DNA of 49,936 bases, from positions 64,001 through 113,936 of the IMG/VR virus record IMGVR_UViG_3300046804_001058; one strand, 5' to 3'. The notes beneath the pieces are model-generated. The model was not told the origin of the DNA, searched no databases, and worked only from the letters and a program-made list of their open reading frames with translations. Below are positions 40,559 to 48,098 of this stretch, one piece after another. Source of the DNA: a virus. Numbering within the stretch: the stretch's first letter is position 1; each line of letters opens with the position of its first letter. The translations under genes were made by a program, and so were the position numbers.

Positions 40559-42510
40559 TAGAATAAACTCATTTGATTAGGATTAACAATAATTTTACGT
40601 TTCTTACCTTCAAACTGTATCTTACTAACTATGCGTTCAGCACGCTCTATATAATAAGCGTGGTTAATGTTATCTAGAGGATGATCTGGTGTTAGATGAT
40701 TACATACATGCATCACCCATTCACCTGCTTCCACTTGAGATACGTCAGCAGCATTAGAAGTACATTCAGGATTCTTTACTTTTAGTAATTTCTCACCTGT
40801 TTTGGATACATAATAACGAATAAGCTTATTGTACACTGTTCTCTTAGTACCAGCTACACCTTCATAATGAAAGTCTTTACTAGCCTTCTGTCTTAGACAG
40901 AAATCATAAATGTTTTTATGATTGCGTATAGTTTCATCAATAGGTATACCTTCTGTATAAAATCTATCAAGAGCAATAGGAACAATACGAGCAGACTTAT
41001 TTTTATGCAGCTCAAAATCCGTGAGAAAATCACCTTTCTTTTTAATTTCTCCATCTGTTTTAATTGCTAAATAGTCATTAACTGTGCTGAAGATAATCTT
41101 AGAATAGTCAGTGCGTTCTAGTTCATACTGTGTGATGTCCATCCACCATTTGTTAATCTCATGCATCTTATCTACATGCGTAAGCTTTACAGAGATAGTT
41201 ACACCGTCTGTATTTGCAGATATAACATGTATACTAGCTAGTTCATAAGCTTCAATAAGCATAAGCAAGCTAAGCTCGCCAGTGATAGTAGTAAACATAG
41301 TAAGTTGTCTATCATAGATCCATGACTGCATATCACTAGATTTACCGTACACACTATTAACAGCAAGCTTGAGAGCACCAACAATACCTTTAATCTTTTT
41401 ATCTTTCTTAGCCAGAGGCTTAAGTTCCAATCTTTTCTCAAACATCTGCTTGTAGCCCTTAAGAAACTCACGGCCCAAATGCTGAGGGTAACGATTGTTG
41501 TTAATAATAATAGCAGGATAATAAGAGGAGACATCCCAATCCACAATAAGAGTTTCTTCATCAGCTTCAAATATTTTAGGTTTGTTTTCTGTATGTAAAC
41601 CACCCTTGGCAAACGTATATACATTATCATAGAATTCTAATGACTCTTTAAAATCATCAGTGAGTGTAAATACTTGCTTTTGTACATGTTTTAAGAACTG
41701 TTGCAGCTCTGGTGTCTGGAATGCTACATAATCAGCTATACAATTCTTGGCCTTCACTTCCTTACGAAAATATCCTTTCTTTGGTAGATCACCATATTGT
41801 ATACCTTTCTCTTGACAATAATATTTCTTAATCATCTCGTCACCAATCTTACTATCAGAATAGTTAAGACATGGTATACCAAACTCTTCTTCAATATCTT
41901 GTCTGAGCTCTATTTGATTATTGCCCTTGTACAATGGATGATCTGTATCACCTGTTGTTACTTTGTAGAACTCATAGGTTGCATATATATCATTACGACA
42001 ATACTCAATAGTCAGCTGAATTTCTTCATCTGTCATGTTTGTCTTGGTGTGATGTATAGGCATCTCTTCTATGTTCTCTAGGTCCATCTCAAACTCTAGT
42101 CTCTTCAGGCTCACTCTACGATTCTTGTTATCATAGTGGTTCACTCTGAATAAATCTATCTGTTTGTTGTGTAACCATTCCTCTCTATATTCAGGGAATA
42201 CATCATAGTTAGCATCATGTATAACATCTGCAGCTTTCTGAGCTATTAATGCAGTTACTTCTAATGCACCTAATTCATGCCAATCTTGATGAGTGCGTAT
42301 GATCCACTCAACTACTTGACTGTCAAAGCGTAGATTGTTATAACCTACCCAATAGAAGTCTTTGTAATCTTCTGTAAACCTAACAAATGCATCAATCTGG
42401 TTTGTATTCTTACTCACCTGGAATTCATGCCATTGCTGTGTCTCAGGATTATATATACAAACTAGAAACAGCTCCTGCATGGTTTCTATGTCATAGATGA
42501 GTATATTCAT
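40558..42510 (-). CDS. Family B DNA polymerase with proofreading exonuclease
   Basis: 650 residues. Exonuclease motifs: I YDIETM (D7, E9), II NNLRFD (N59, D63) and III YCRNDIY (Y169, D173). Polymerase motif A is WDVSSYYP (D325), motif B is KLAVNSVYGK (K380-K389), and motif C is ANTDGV in place of DTDS, with Asn432 and Asp434. Only the second Asp of motif C is retained, which is the metal ligand in the RB69 enzyme, so activity is probable. The region between motif A and B is short. This enzyme copies the phage genome. It opens a cluster that also encodes thioredoxin and the DnaB-like helicase. Confidence 0.9.
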   Translation of the reverse strand: MNILIYDIETMQELFLVCIYNPETQQWHEFQVSKNTNQIDAFVRFTEDYKDFYWVGYNNLRFDSQVVEWIIRTHQDWHELGALEVTALIAQKAADVIHDANYDVFPEYREEWLHNKQIDLFRVNHYDNKNRRVSLKRLEFEMDLENIEEMPIHHTKTNMTDEEIQLTIEYCRNDIYATYEFYKVTTGDTDHPLYKGNNQIELRQDIEEEFGIPCLNYSDSKIGDEMIKKYYCQEKGIQYGDLPKKGYFRKEVKAKNCIADYVAFQTPELQQFLKHVQKQVFTLTDDFKESLEFYDNVYTFAKGGLHTENKPKIFEADEETLIVDWDVSSYYPAIIINNNRYPQHLGREFLKGYKQMFEKRLELKPLAKKDKKIKGIVGALKLAVNSVYGKSSDMQSWIYDRQLTMFTTITGELSLLMLIEAYELASIHVISANTDGVTISVKLTHVDKMHEINKWWMDITQYELERTDYSKIIFSTVNDYLAIKTDGEIKKKGDFLTDFELHKNKSARIVPIALDRFYTEGIPIDETIRNHKNIYDFCLRQKASKDFHYEGVAGTKRTVYNKLIRYYVSKTGEKLLKVKNPECTSNAADVSQVEAGEWVMHVCNHLTPDHPLDNINHAYYIERAERIVSKIQFEGKKRKIIVNPNQMSLF

Positions 42511-42512
42511 AA

Positions 42513-42674
42513 TTAGTTTCGTTTATTTCGTTTAGCTTCATAAATTGGTCTTGCTTCATCTAATTGCCTTATGAACTGTTTGTTCTCAAACTTTTCATTG
42601 TCCCATAGTGAAGACACTGCAAATTTACGTGCCCAATCGTTAAATTGTACCTGTTTTTCTATTTTTGTTGCCAT
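42513..42674 (-). CDS. Small protein before the DNA polymerase
   Basis: 53 residues, starting MATKIEKQVQFNDWARKFAV and ending with a basic tail. Its ATG shares a base with the previous stop (TAATG), and its stop lies 2 bases from the DNA polymerase ATG. It is missed by length cut-offs but fills the gap exactly. Function unknown. Confidence 0.55.
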   Translation of the reverse strand: MATKIEKQVQFNDWARKFAVSSLWDNEKFENKQFIRQLDEARPIYEAKRNKRN

Positions 42675-42904
42675 TATTCTGTTTCGTTAGTGTATATACT
42701 ATCAAATTTTACTGCAGATAAACTATCTTGTTCTGATAATAGCTCAAGAGTCATTTCATATCTACTAAGGTTTATATTAGTAATATATAGTTCTTGCTGT
42801 AGTGAATCTATTACCTGTTGCTGTTCACCTAGCTGTTTGTTGTCACCCACAGCAATGTAAAACATTATCAGTATACATATTGCCACAATTATTAATTGTC
42901 TCAT
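42674..42904 (-). CDS. Single-pass membrane protein with coiled coil
   Basis: 76 residues. A hydrophobic N-terminus, LIIVAICILIMFYIAVG, followed by a long Q/E/L-rich helix (EQQQVIDSLQQELYITNINL), predicts a membrane-anchored coiled coil facing out of or into the cell. Such proteins occur in Rz-like spanin inner components, but position here does not suggest lysis. It overlaps both neighbours by 1-4 bases. Confidence 0.5.
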   Translation of the reverse strand: MRQLIIVAICILIMFYIAVGDNKQLGEQQQVIDSLQQELYITNINLSRYEMTLELLSEQDSLSAVKFDSIYTNETE

Positions 42905-43119
42905 ATGTGTATTGTTTTAGCTACAGTTTTCCACTCTTCCCAATAGTCCCATCCATCATTACATGAAGAGTACACTTGCTCAGCAACATATAATTCTAAC
43001 CATATCCAATGATCAGTCATTGTTAACTTGCTAAGAACACGTGTTGGAAGGAATGCAAATCTAGTTTTGAATCTAACATCACCAAGGTTTGGTCTATTAT
43101 TTGTTATTTCCCATTTCAT
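42901..43119 (-). CDS. Hypothetical protein
   Basis: 72 residues, MKWEITNNRPNLGDVRFKTR, FAFLPTRVLSKLTMTDHWIW and a Trp-rich end. The R-F-A-F-L-P-x-R-V pattern recurs in environmental phage proteins. It has the common leader AATAACCTATGAAATG (see 43119-43760). Function unknown. Confidence 0.55.
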   Translation of the reverse strand: MKWEITNNRPNLGDVRFKTRFAFLPTRVLSKLTMTDHWIWLELYVAEQVYSSCNDGWDYWEEWKTVAKTIHI

Positions 43120-43132
43120 AGGTTATTTGTTT

Positions 43133-43288
43133 TTAATCAATAAAATTTAATTCTACTATATCAAAAGTATCTTCACTGTCTAATTGTTCAATATACTTTT
43201 CAGCATCCATTTTGTTTTTAAAGACATAAGAATTATTAAAATAATATCCTTCATTTATACTGCAAGATACTACTACATAACATTTCAT
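43133..43288 (-). CDS. Small protein
   Basis: 51 residues, starting MKCYVVVSCSINEGYYFNNS and carrying two early cysteines. It has the same leader as its neighbours. The sequence suggests a small beta-alpha unit with an acidic end. Function unknown. Confidence 0.5.
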   Translation of the reverse strand: MKCYVVVSCSINEGYYFNNSYVFKNKMDAEKYIEQLDSEDTFDIVELNFID

Positions 43289-43291
43289 AGG

Positions 43292-43504
43292 TTATTTGTT
43301 TTGGTTAATTAAATCTTGGTATTTATGTGATTCTTCAATACCAATTTTTGTAGCTTCTTCCCAACCTTTTGCATACCATTCTTGTATCTGCTCTTTTTCT
43401 TTTTCAATATAAACCTCTTTAATAACATCAATCAAATGTGGTAAAGGCTCGTTTGTTGTATTAAGTTCTAATAACTCAATTAGTTCTTGCATTGCTGTTT
43501 TCAT
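43292..43504 (-). CDS. MKTAMQELIE family small protein
   Basis: 70 residues, helical. MKTAMQELIELLELN is shared with the next gene upstream, and both hold EKEKEQI followed by an aromatic stretch. The two are clearly paralogues with the same leader. The family is common in Bacteroidota phages as hypothetical proteins. Function unknown. Confidence 0.65.
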   Translation of the reverse strand: MKTAMQELIELLELNTTNEPLPHLIDVIKEVYIEKEKEQIQEWYAKGWEEATKIGIEESHKYQDLINQNK

Positions 43505-43507
43505 AGG

Positions 43508-43747
43508 TTATTTGTTTTGGTTATAATTCATATTGTAATATAAATCTCCGCTTGTTAGCTTTTTATTTACTTCCATAACTTCATCCATATCACAAGCCTC
43601 ATATCCATCTTCATAAGCATTTATTATCTGCTCTTTTTCTTTTTCAAGTGCTTTAATAAACATTCCTTCCCTTTCAAGTCTTTCAAATATTGATATAACC
43701 ATATTATTTGACAAATCTTCTATCAATTCTTGCATTGCTGTTTTCAT
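43508..43747 (-). CDS. MKTAMQELIE family small protein
   Basis: 79 residues. Its first ten residues are identical to those of the gene at 43292-43504; LEKEKEQIINAYEDGYEACD forms the middle and YYNMNYNQNK the end. A TAATTTTG -7-like element with GTACAAAAAC lies upstream, similar to the recA promoter context. Paralogue of the gene at 43292-43504; function unknown. Confidence 0.65.
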   Translation of the reverse strand: MKTAMQELIEDLSNNMVISIFERLEREGMFIKALEKEKEQIINAYEDGYEACDMDEVMEVNKKLTSGDLYYNMNYNQNK

Positions 43748-43802
43748 AGGTTATTTGTTTTTGTACAAAATTACTTAAATACAATAATGTATCATTAAGT
43801 AT

Positions 43803-44381
43803 TTATACTGAGTTTTTTAATGTTGGTGTTAATTTATATCCCAATATATCTAATAGCTTCTCAATAGTAGCATAAGAAGGATTGCCTTTTCCTAGCTCAA
43901 TATCAGTTAATGTTCTTGATGTAATACCAGCCATCTCTGATAAATCTTGCTGTGTTAAGCCTCTTGTCTTTCTTATATGTTTGATAAAGCCATTAATAGT
44001 GCGTAGTTCATTAATAGTGTCAAGCACTTTATTTAATGTTGCATCTAATTCTTTCTGAGCTTCAGCAACTTGTTGTTCAAGTTTTTCTATCGCTGCACCT
44101 CTATAGAATATAGAATTCATTAGCTTACATCCTCTAGCTGTATAATATTGTATCCAGAAGTGCTCTTTTATCTGCAAATCTTCTTCTAAACACTCTTCAA
44201 GTACATCTATTAAAGGACAAAAACCTTGCTCTCTTAACTCAGCTACCCAATGATTCACTGATTCATTATGTGAATACGTTAAATGAGCTTTGGCTCTTTC
44301 TAATCCTGAACTACTTTTACCTATATATTTGTAGTCATCTGTTTTGGGACATCTAAGTCCATATATTAAATATTGATTCAT
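43803..44381 (-). CDS. GIY-YIG nuclease fused to XRE-type repressor domain
   Basis: 192 residues from the ATG at 44381; a GTG at 44408 would lie inside the promoter spacer. The N-terminal part has IYG (6-8), YIGKSS (19-24), R29 and E73 as GIY-YIG nuclease features. Residues 97-130 form a coiled coil. Residues 132-186 (HIRKTRGLTQQDLSEMAGIT, then SRTLTDIELGKGNP) are a complete Cro/XRE helix-turn-helix of HipB/YKL type. A 14-base palindrome between the -33 and -7 elements upstream suggests self-repression. Fused homing nuclease/repressor proteins are uncommon in my knowledge. Confidence 0.8.
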   Translation of the reverse strand: MNQYLIYGLRCPKTDDYKYIGKSSSGLERAKAHLTYSHNESVNHWVAELREQGFCPLIDVLEECLEEDLQIKEHFWIQYYTARGCKLMNSIFYRGAAIEKLEQQVAEAQKELDATLNKVLDTINELRTINGFIKHIRKTRGLTQQDLSEMAGITSRTLTDIELGKGNPSYATIEKLLDILGYKLTPTLKNSV

Positions 44382-44385
44382 GCTA

Positions 44386-44417
44386 CAAATATATGAAATA
44401 TATTTCACACTACCAAA
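44386..44417 (-). promoter_or_regulatory. Promoter with palindromic operator for the GIY-YIG/XRE gene
   Basis: On the minus strand TTTG (44417-44414), a spacer of exactly 20 bases, then TATATTTG (44393-44386). The 14 bases TGAAATATATTTCA (44394-44407) form a perfect palindrome next to the -7 element. The ATG at 44381 follows 4 bases after TATATTTG, so the mRNA is likely leaderless. The position is ideal for blocking RNA polymerase by the XRE domain encoded downstream. Confidence 0.75.
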
Positions 44418-44425
44418 TCTAATAT

Positions 44426-44737
44426 TTATTTCTTAGGCTTAGATGCTGTTTTCTTAGGCACTATATTGCTCTTTTTAGAAATAGATTTCTCTTTTTGAGA
44501 AAATTTTACTCTTTCCCAATTAGAATCTTTTTCTTTTCTTTCAATAACTGTTAATAATGCAGCACTCATTAGATCAAAAAACTTATCATCATCTTGCATT
44601 ACTGTAGCCAATGCTGCACCAATTGCTGCGTTTCTAGGTGTATTATCATGCATTATGATTTCTATGTTTTCACCTTGGATTGCCATAAAGAAATAGCCAC
44701 TTAAATCTTTAAGTGCTGGAAGTTTACTTTTTGCCAT
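44426..44737 (-). CDS. Hypothetical protein with Lys-rich tail
   Basis: 103 residues. The first part is alpha/beta with MAIQGENIEIIMHDNTPRNA and repeated Ala/Met helices; the end is Lys/Ser/Pro-rich (KKTASKPKK). It lies between the tmRNA and the GIY-YIG promoter. I see no family. Confidence 0.5.
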   Translation of the reverse strand: MAKSKLPALKDLSGYFFMAIQGENIEIIMHDNTPRNAAIGAALATVMQDDDKFFDLMSAALLTVIERKEKDSNWERVKFSQKEKSISKKSNIVPKKTASKPKK

Positions 44738-44764
44738 GTTTGTGTTTGTTTAATTGTTTAAAAT

Positions 44765-45182
44765 TGGTGGAGGTGAGGGGAGTTGAACCCCTGTCTCCAC
44801 AAGTATACGTAATACCGTTCTTACATGCTTAGTACTAATACTGAAGGGTGTGGTTAGTAACTTTTATCCTTCTGTTTCTCCATCCGTCTGTTAAGACAAG
44901 TATTTGCACCGTAATGGGATCGCAGGGTCTGCTTTCTACCACCACTCTGTTTATATGACTACAGAGAAAACTCTTGTAACTTTCTGTTTCCAGGTTGTTA
45001 CCACCCAGTTGCCTTAGGCAGCTACTGCTACCTCAGAAGCGAAGGCCATAGCAATGATGCTAGCTCCTTCTGCAACACGCTCAGATTGACTCTTTACGGT
45101 TATTGTTTAGAACTTGTTTACCTGTTCCAAGGCTTGCATGTGATACTACCCATCTCATGTGGATCAAATCCAATACACCCCC
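44765..45182 (-). ncRNA. ssrA: tmRNA (transfer-messenger RNA)
   Basis: The minus-strand 5' GGGGGTG (45182-45176) pairs with 3' CACCTCC before A and an encoded CCA, 7 pairs with one G-U. AGGGGTTCAACTCCCCT is the T-arm. The tag frame ends ...SEVAVAA followed by TAA (45016-45014), which lies in the loop of a short hairpin; the start of the tag is not certain (the open frame allows up to about 27 residues). The 418-base length is normal. It should tag stalled peptides with help of host SmpB, which is not encoded here. The tag's end, AVAA, resembles the LAA signal for ClpXP. Confidence 0.9.
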
Positions 45183-45188
45183 AAAGTC

Positions 45189-45302
45189 TTATTTTTTCTT
45201 GTTGATGATGTTACCATCTTCATCCATCATTGGAGCCCTATGAAATTCATAGGACATCCAAATGATGATTGAAAATAGAACAAAGATAACTAAATATATC
45301 AT
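45189..45302 (-). CDS. Small membrane peptide
   Basis: 37 residues. MIYLVIFVLFSIIIWMSYEF is a membrane helix, followed by a polar, Asp/Asn/Lys-rich end. Its ATG shares the TA of the previous stop (TAATG). It stands just before the tmRNA. Function unknown. Confidence 0.5.
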   Translation of the reverse strand: MIYLVIFVLFSIIIWMSYEFHRAPMMDEDGNIINKKK

Positions 45303-45538
45303 TATCTATTGAATTTTGCTCTGATAAATCTTGATTTAACTTTTGTATACTCATTTGATGGTGTATACATGTAGCGTCCATTTTGGATCACCAATCTGTT
45401 AGCTGCAGCAGCTGTAGTTGGTCTGTTAAATACTGTATCAATTAGCTTATCAATAGCATGATCTATACCAGCCATTGGATCATAAGTAAGAATACTATCT
45501 CTTGAATGCATTCTAGTGGAATAAATTAATGTTGCCAT
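45302..45538 (-). CDS. Hypothetical protein
   Basis: 78 residues, with AGIDHAIDKLIDTVFNRPTT, AAAANRLVIQNGRYMYTPSN and a basic C-terminus (KVKSRFIRAKFNR). No known family. It is 6 bases downstream of the ParB-like gene's start region and may be co-transcribed with it. Confidence 0.5.
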   Translation of the reverse strand: MATLIYSTRMHSRDSILTYDPMAGIDHAIDKLIDTVFNRPTTAAAANRLVIQNGRYMYTPSNEYTKVKSRFIRAKFNR

Positions 45539-45544
45539 GTGTTG

Positions 45545-46276
45545 TTATTTTAATTTTGTGAACAATTCAGACAATTTACCTTCTTCATGTGTAGCCATTA
45601 CAAACTGTTTCTTGTTCTTCTCTAGATTTGATATGAACTTCTTGTGATTATAGTTTTTAGTCACTCTCAAGAACTTAACATACTCTGAACAAGCATATTT
45701 ATTCTCAAATCTGTTCATTCTAGGAACAACTTTTAACATGTCTGTAACATAATCAAGGATTTGTACATTCTCTTTCTCATTTGAGATTCTGAACTCACCT
45801 GATTTAATCTTTCTACCTGCAGATCCTGTATCAGCACTTGGAAGAGTTAATAATACTCCTGCAAGAAAACTGATTTCAAAATCATACACTTGGAAATAAT
45901 GATTTAACTTAACATAATCAGGCACTAATGATGCCCATGCTGTTACATAATCAACCATTGCCCAGTTTTTAGATGATGCATTTAACAATGCAATCTTCTC
46001 TACTAACTCTTTTTTATCCTTTATATCAATTGATACGTATGGAATATCCATATTATTTCTAATCAATGCATTGAATAAGTGTTGACCATCAATGATATAT
46101 GGTTTCTTCTTACCATCAATAAATGCTAACTCAGATATTACAACTGGTCTAATGATGCCCATCTTGTTTACTGAATTTGCTAATTTAGTCACTTGAGAAG
46201 GATTAATAGGTCTATTAATACCTGCTAAATAAGAGAATGACTGTTTGCTGTTTTTTGTTAAAGTTTGAATTTTCAT
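45545..46276 (-). CDS. ParB/Srx-like domain protein
   Basis: 243 residues. LAGINRPINPSQVTKLANSV, NKMGIIRPVVI and IIDGQHLFNALIRNNMDIPY form the N-terminal ParB-type (ParB/sulfiredoxin) fold, with GQH at the usual GxRR/GERR position. Typical DNA-binding HTH of chromosomal ParB is not evident, and the C-terminal half is phage-specific. It may be an NTP-binding clamp or nuclease-like relative. A parS-like site lies 3.5 kb away, which makes a partition link worth testing; this is inference. Confidence 0.6.
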   Translation of the reverse strand: MKIQTLTKNSKQSFSYLAGINRPINPSQVTKLANSVNKMGIIRPVVISELAFIDGKKKPYIIDGQHLFNALIRNNMDIPYVSIDIKDKKELVEKIALLNASSKNWAMVDYVTAWASLVPDYVKLNHYFQVYDFEISFLAGVLLTLPSADTGSAGRKIKSGEFRISNEKENVQILDYVTDMLKVVPRMNRFENKYACSEYVKFLRVTKNYNHKKFISNLEKNKKQFVMATHEEGKLSELFTKLK

Positions 46277-46316
46277 GCTTTCTGTGTTTTGACTTTTTGT
46301 TTTCTAGATTTGTTAT

Positions 46317-46556
46317 TTATTTCTTGTTCTTTATATGCTCAGACATAGCTGCATCATCATACAGACTCATCATGTTGTGAGCGTTATCTGTTGATCCGTT
46401 ATTGTACCAAGCAATACCAACCCTGTATTCAGCAGCCCATTGTTCATAAGTCAATTGCTCATCTGGCATGACAGTAGATTTTGTTTTGATTACACATATC
46501 TTTGGTCTGTCTTCAGGAGCTTTGTCTTTGTACAATAAATCTAATACCTTTTTCAT
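46317..46556 (-). CDS. Hypothetical protein
   Basis: 79 residues: MKKVLDLLYKDKAPEDRPKI, then a TVMPDEQLTYEQWAAEYRVG segment and a polar tail. No known family. It lies upstream of the ParB-like gene in the same direction, 40 bases away. Confidence 0.5.
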   Translation of the reverse strand: MKKVLDLLYKDKAPEDRPKICVIKTKSTVMPDEQLTYEQWAAEYRVGIAWYNNGSTDNAHNMMSLYDDAAMSEHIKNKK

Positions 46557-46587
46557 AATTGGTTTAATTAGAGATTAATTAATTTGA

Positions 46588-47187
46588 TTATTCTGTCTCA
46601 TGATCAGAATCATATCTTGGACATCTATCTTCTGATGTAAAACCTGCACTGTCTGTGTCTGGTTCATCATGAGTCCAATCATCTATGTCATCCCAATCTT
46701 CTTCGTCTTCAGGATAATCATCTTGCTCATACAAGTAATCATCTTCATCCCATGGTAATCTGATTGTTACCTTGTCCATATATATTATAGGAACAGCTAG
46801 ATCATCTTCCATAGCTTCATCAACCACTTCTATATCCAATTCACCTTCATAGTCTGATAATATCGTATTGATATCTTTGAGCTCTATATCTCTAAGCTCA
46901 TCAGAATCAGGTCCATCATCCCACCAACCTATTTGATAAGGATAAGCTAGCACTTCTGCTCTTGCATCAGCATTAGCTGTGATGGACACAATGATAGGAT
47001 TAACAGGACAACCATTTTCTGCTATATATGCATCTGGGTCTTGTGGTTTGTGAAACAATTGAAAGATTCTATCATATGTATATCTTTTACCATATATTGT
47101 GTCTGTGATTTGTTGTTTAAACCACATACCTGGTTGTAGTTCTTCAGGTAGATAGGATTCAAACACTAGTTTTGCTCTTATAAACAT
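46588..47187 (-). CDS. Protein with strongly acidic C-terminus
   Basis: 199 residues from the ATG at 47187; 47214 is a less likely start. The N-terminal half is beta-rich with a conserved-looking YLPEELQPGMWFKQQIT. The last 60 residues hold a very high share of Asp and Glu (DEDDYLYEQDDYPEDEEDWD). This could mimic DNA, as some anti-restriction phage proteins do, but there is no family match. Preceded by the terminator at 47223-47248. Confidence 0.55.
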   Translation of the reverse strand: MFIRAKLVFESYLPEELQPGMWFKQQITDTIYGKRYTYDRIFQLFHKPQDPDAYIAENGCPVNPIIVSITANADARAEVLAYPYQIGWWDDGPDSDELRDIELKDINTILSDYEGELDIEVVDEAMEDDLAVPIIYMDKVTIRLPWDEDDYLYEQDDYPEDEEDWDDIDDWTHDEPDTDSAGFTSEDRCPRYDSDHETE

Positions 47188-47222
47188 ATTCGTATTTTTA
47201 ATAATGAATAACAAATAAATAA

Positions 47223-47248
47223 GGACCCAGCTGGGGGAAGCTGAGCCC
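47223..47248 (-). terminator. Terminator hairpin
   Basis: On the minus strand GGGCTCAGCT and AGCTGGGTCC pair over 10 positions (two G-U), with loop TCCCCC, followed by TTATTTATTT. The G-U pairs become mismatches on the other strand, so it ends the minus-strand genes from 47272 upward. Confidence 0.75.
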
Positions 47249-47271
47249 TATATTTACCAACACACACACAT

Positions 47272-47412
47272 CTAATAACCTATTAAAGCCAAATCTTTTG
47301 TATCAGCCTCTATGAAGACTGATGTGTGTTTAATTCTTTGTATCCTATATTTAAACTTTGCTACCACTTTAAATATATAGAATTCTTGAGGAGTTAGTTG
47401 TATTGTTTTCAT
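47272..47412 (-). CDS. Small protein
   Basis: 46 residues, starting MKTIQLTPQEFYIFKVVAKF and ending in LALIGY. The region is otherwise an empty gap of 180 bases before the terminator. The frame is intact and has a usual A-rich leader, but evidence is limited to that. Confidence 0.4.
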   Translation of the reverse strand: MKTIQLTPQEFYIFKVVAKFKYRIQRIKHTSVFIEADTKDLALIGY

Positions 47413-47424
47413 AACTATTAATTG

Positions 47425-47676
47425 TTAGTTTTTAGACATACGTTTTAACATGCTTGGTAAACTATCTTCACCTTCTAGTCCTGCTAGTATAGATGATACA
47501 GATTCACCTCTATCCAATAGACATTTTAATGCAAACATCTGTGAGAATAAAACAATTGCTCCTTCAGCCTTCTTATTAGAATCATCAAGCTTGTATTCAG
47601 CTATTGCTTCTTCAAGCTGTTCAATGATTTCATTCATGGGCATAATCTTTGCCCCTAATACGATAACTTCTTTCAT
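47425..47676 (-). CDS. Hypothetical protein
   Basis: 83 residues, alpha-helical, with MKEVIVLGAKIMPMNEIIEQ and an acidic helix (LEEAIAEYKLDD). The end is SLPSMLKRMSKN. No known family. It lies 9 bases from the upstream neighbour. Confidence 0.55.
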   Translation of the reverse strand: MKEVIVLGAKIMPMNEIIEQLEEAIAEYKLDDSNKKAEGAIVLFSQMFALKCLLDRGESVSSILAGLEGEDSLPSMLKRMSKN

Positions 47677-47685
47677 AATGCTATA

Positions 47686-48093
47686 TTATTGTGGGTTCTT
47701 AGTTAGGTTAAATCTTGGTACTACTTGAATGTAAATGTTATCTGGATAGTTTCCACCAAATACATATTCTGTTACAGGACACAACCACAAATGGTGATTG
47801 TTGTGCTCAGGTACAGAGTAATACGCACCGTAATCAACTGGTGCATGACCAATTGCATCTAATAATGATTGGTTCTTACCCATATCAATTTTGTTTAATG
47901 TATGTGTATGACCATCAAATGGCTTTACGTCCATTTCAATAGACACTCTATTACCATTATTAGATAAATAGTCTAAGAATGTATCAGCACCATCTACCAT
48001 TAATAAATTAGCTGTAGTGCCTAAACCTGCTTCTAAGAACTCTGGTAAATCAATATACCATAATCCGTTTTCTTTGTAAAATGTGTGTTTCAT
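47686..48093 (-). CDS. DUF6717-like protein
   Basis: 135 residues. FYKENGLWYIDLPEFLEAGL, ANLLMVDGADTFLDYLSN and the Trp/Cys-rich CPVTEYVFGGNYPDNIYIQV match the opening and middle of DUF6717 as I recall it. It is predicted to fold as a compact beta/alpha protein. The family has no known role. It precedes 47425-47676 in the same direction. Confidence 0.55.
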   Translation of the reverse strand: MKHTFYKENGLWYIDLPEFLEAGLGTTANLLMVDGADTFLDYLSNNGNRVSIEMDVKPFDGHTHTLNKIDMGKNQSLLDAIGHAPVDYGAYYSVPEHNNHHLWLCPVTEYVFGGNYPDNIYIQVVPRFNLTKNPQ

Positions 48094-48098
48094 TTGTT

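Larger units (their letters stand above)
43113..43760 (-). repeat. Four copies of a conserved gene leader
   Basis: Plus-strand TCATAGGTTATTTGTTTT occurs near 43118-43135, 43286-43303, 43503-43520 and 43743-43760. On the minus strand this is AAAACAAATAACCTATGA, where ATG is the start codon of four successive small genes. The repeated leader probably serves translation or a common regulator. It marks duplication of gene cassettes. Confidence 0.75.

Noticed and set aside
41238-41630. Long minus-strand Leu-rich frame inside the DNA polymerase
   Set aside because: All polymerase motifs A and B are in the other frame; this one has no starts or context of its own.
47255-47272. CA-rich run as a repeat or CRISPR fragment
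   Set aside because: It is a short simple repeat with no spacers. No CRISPR array was seen in the window.
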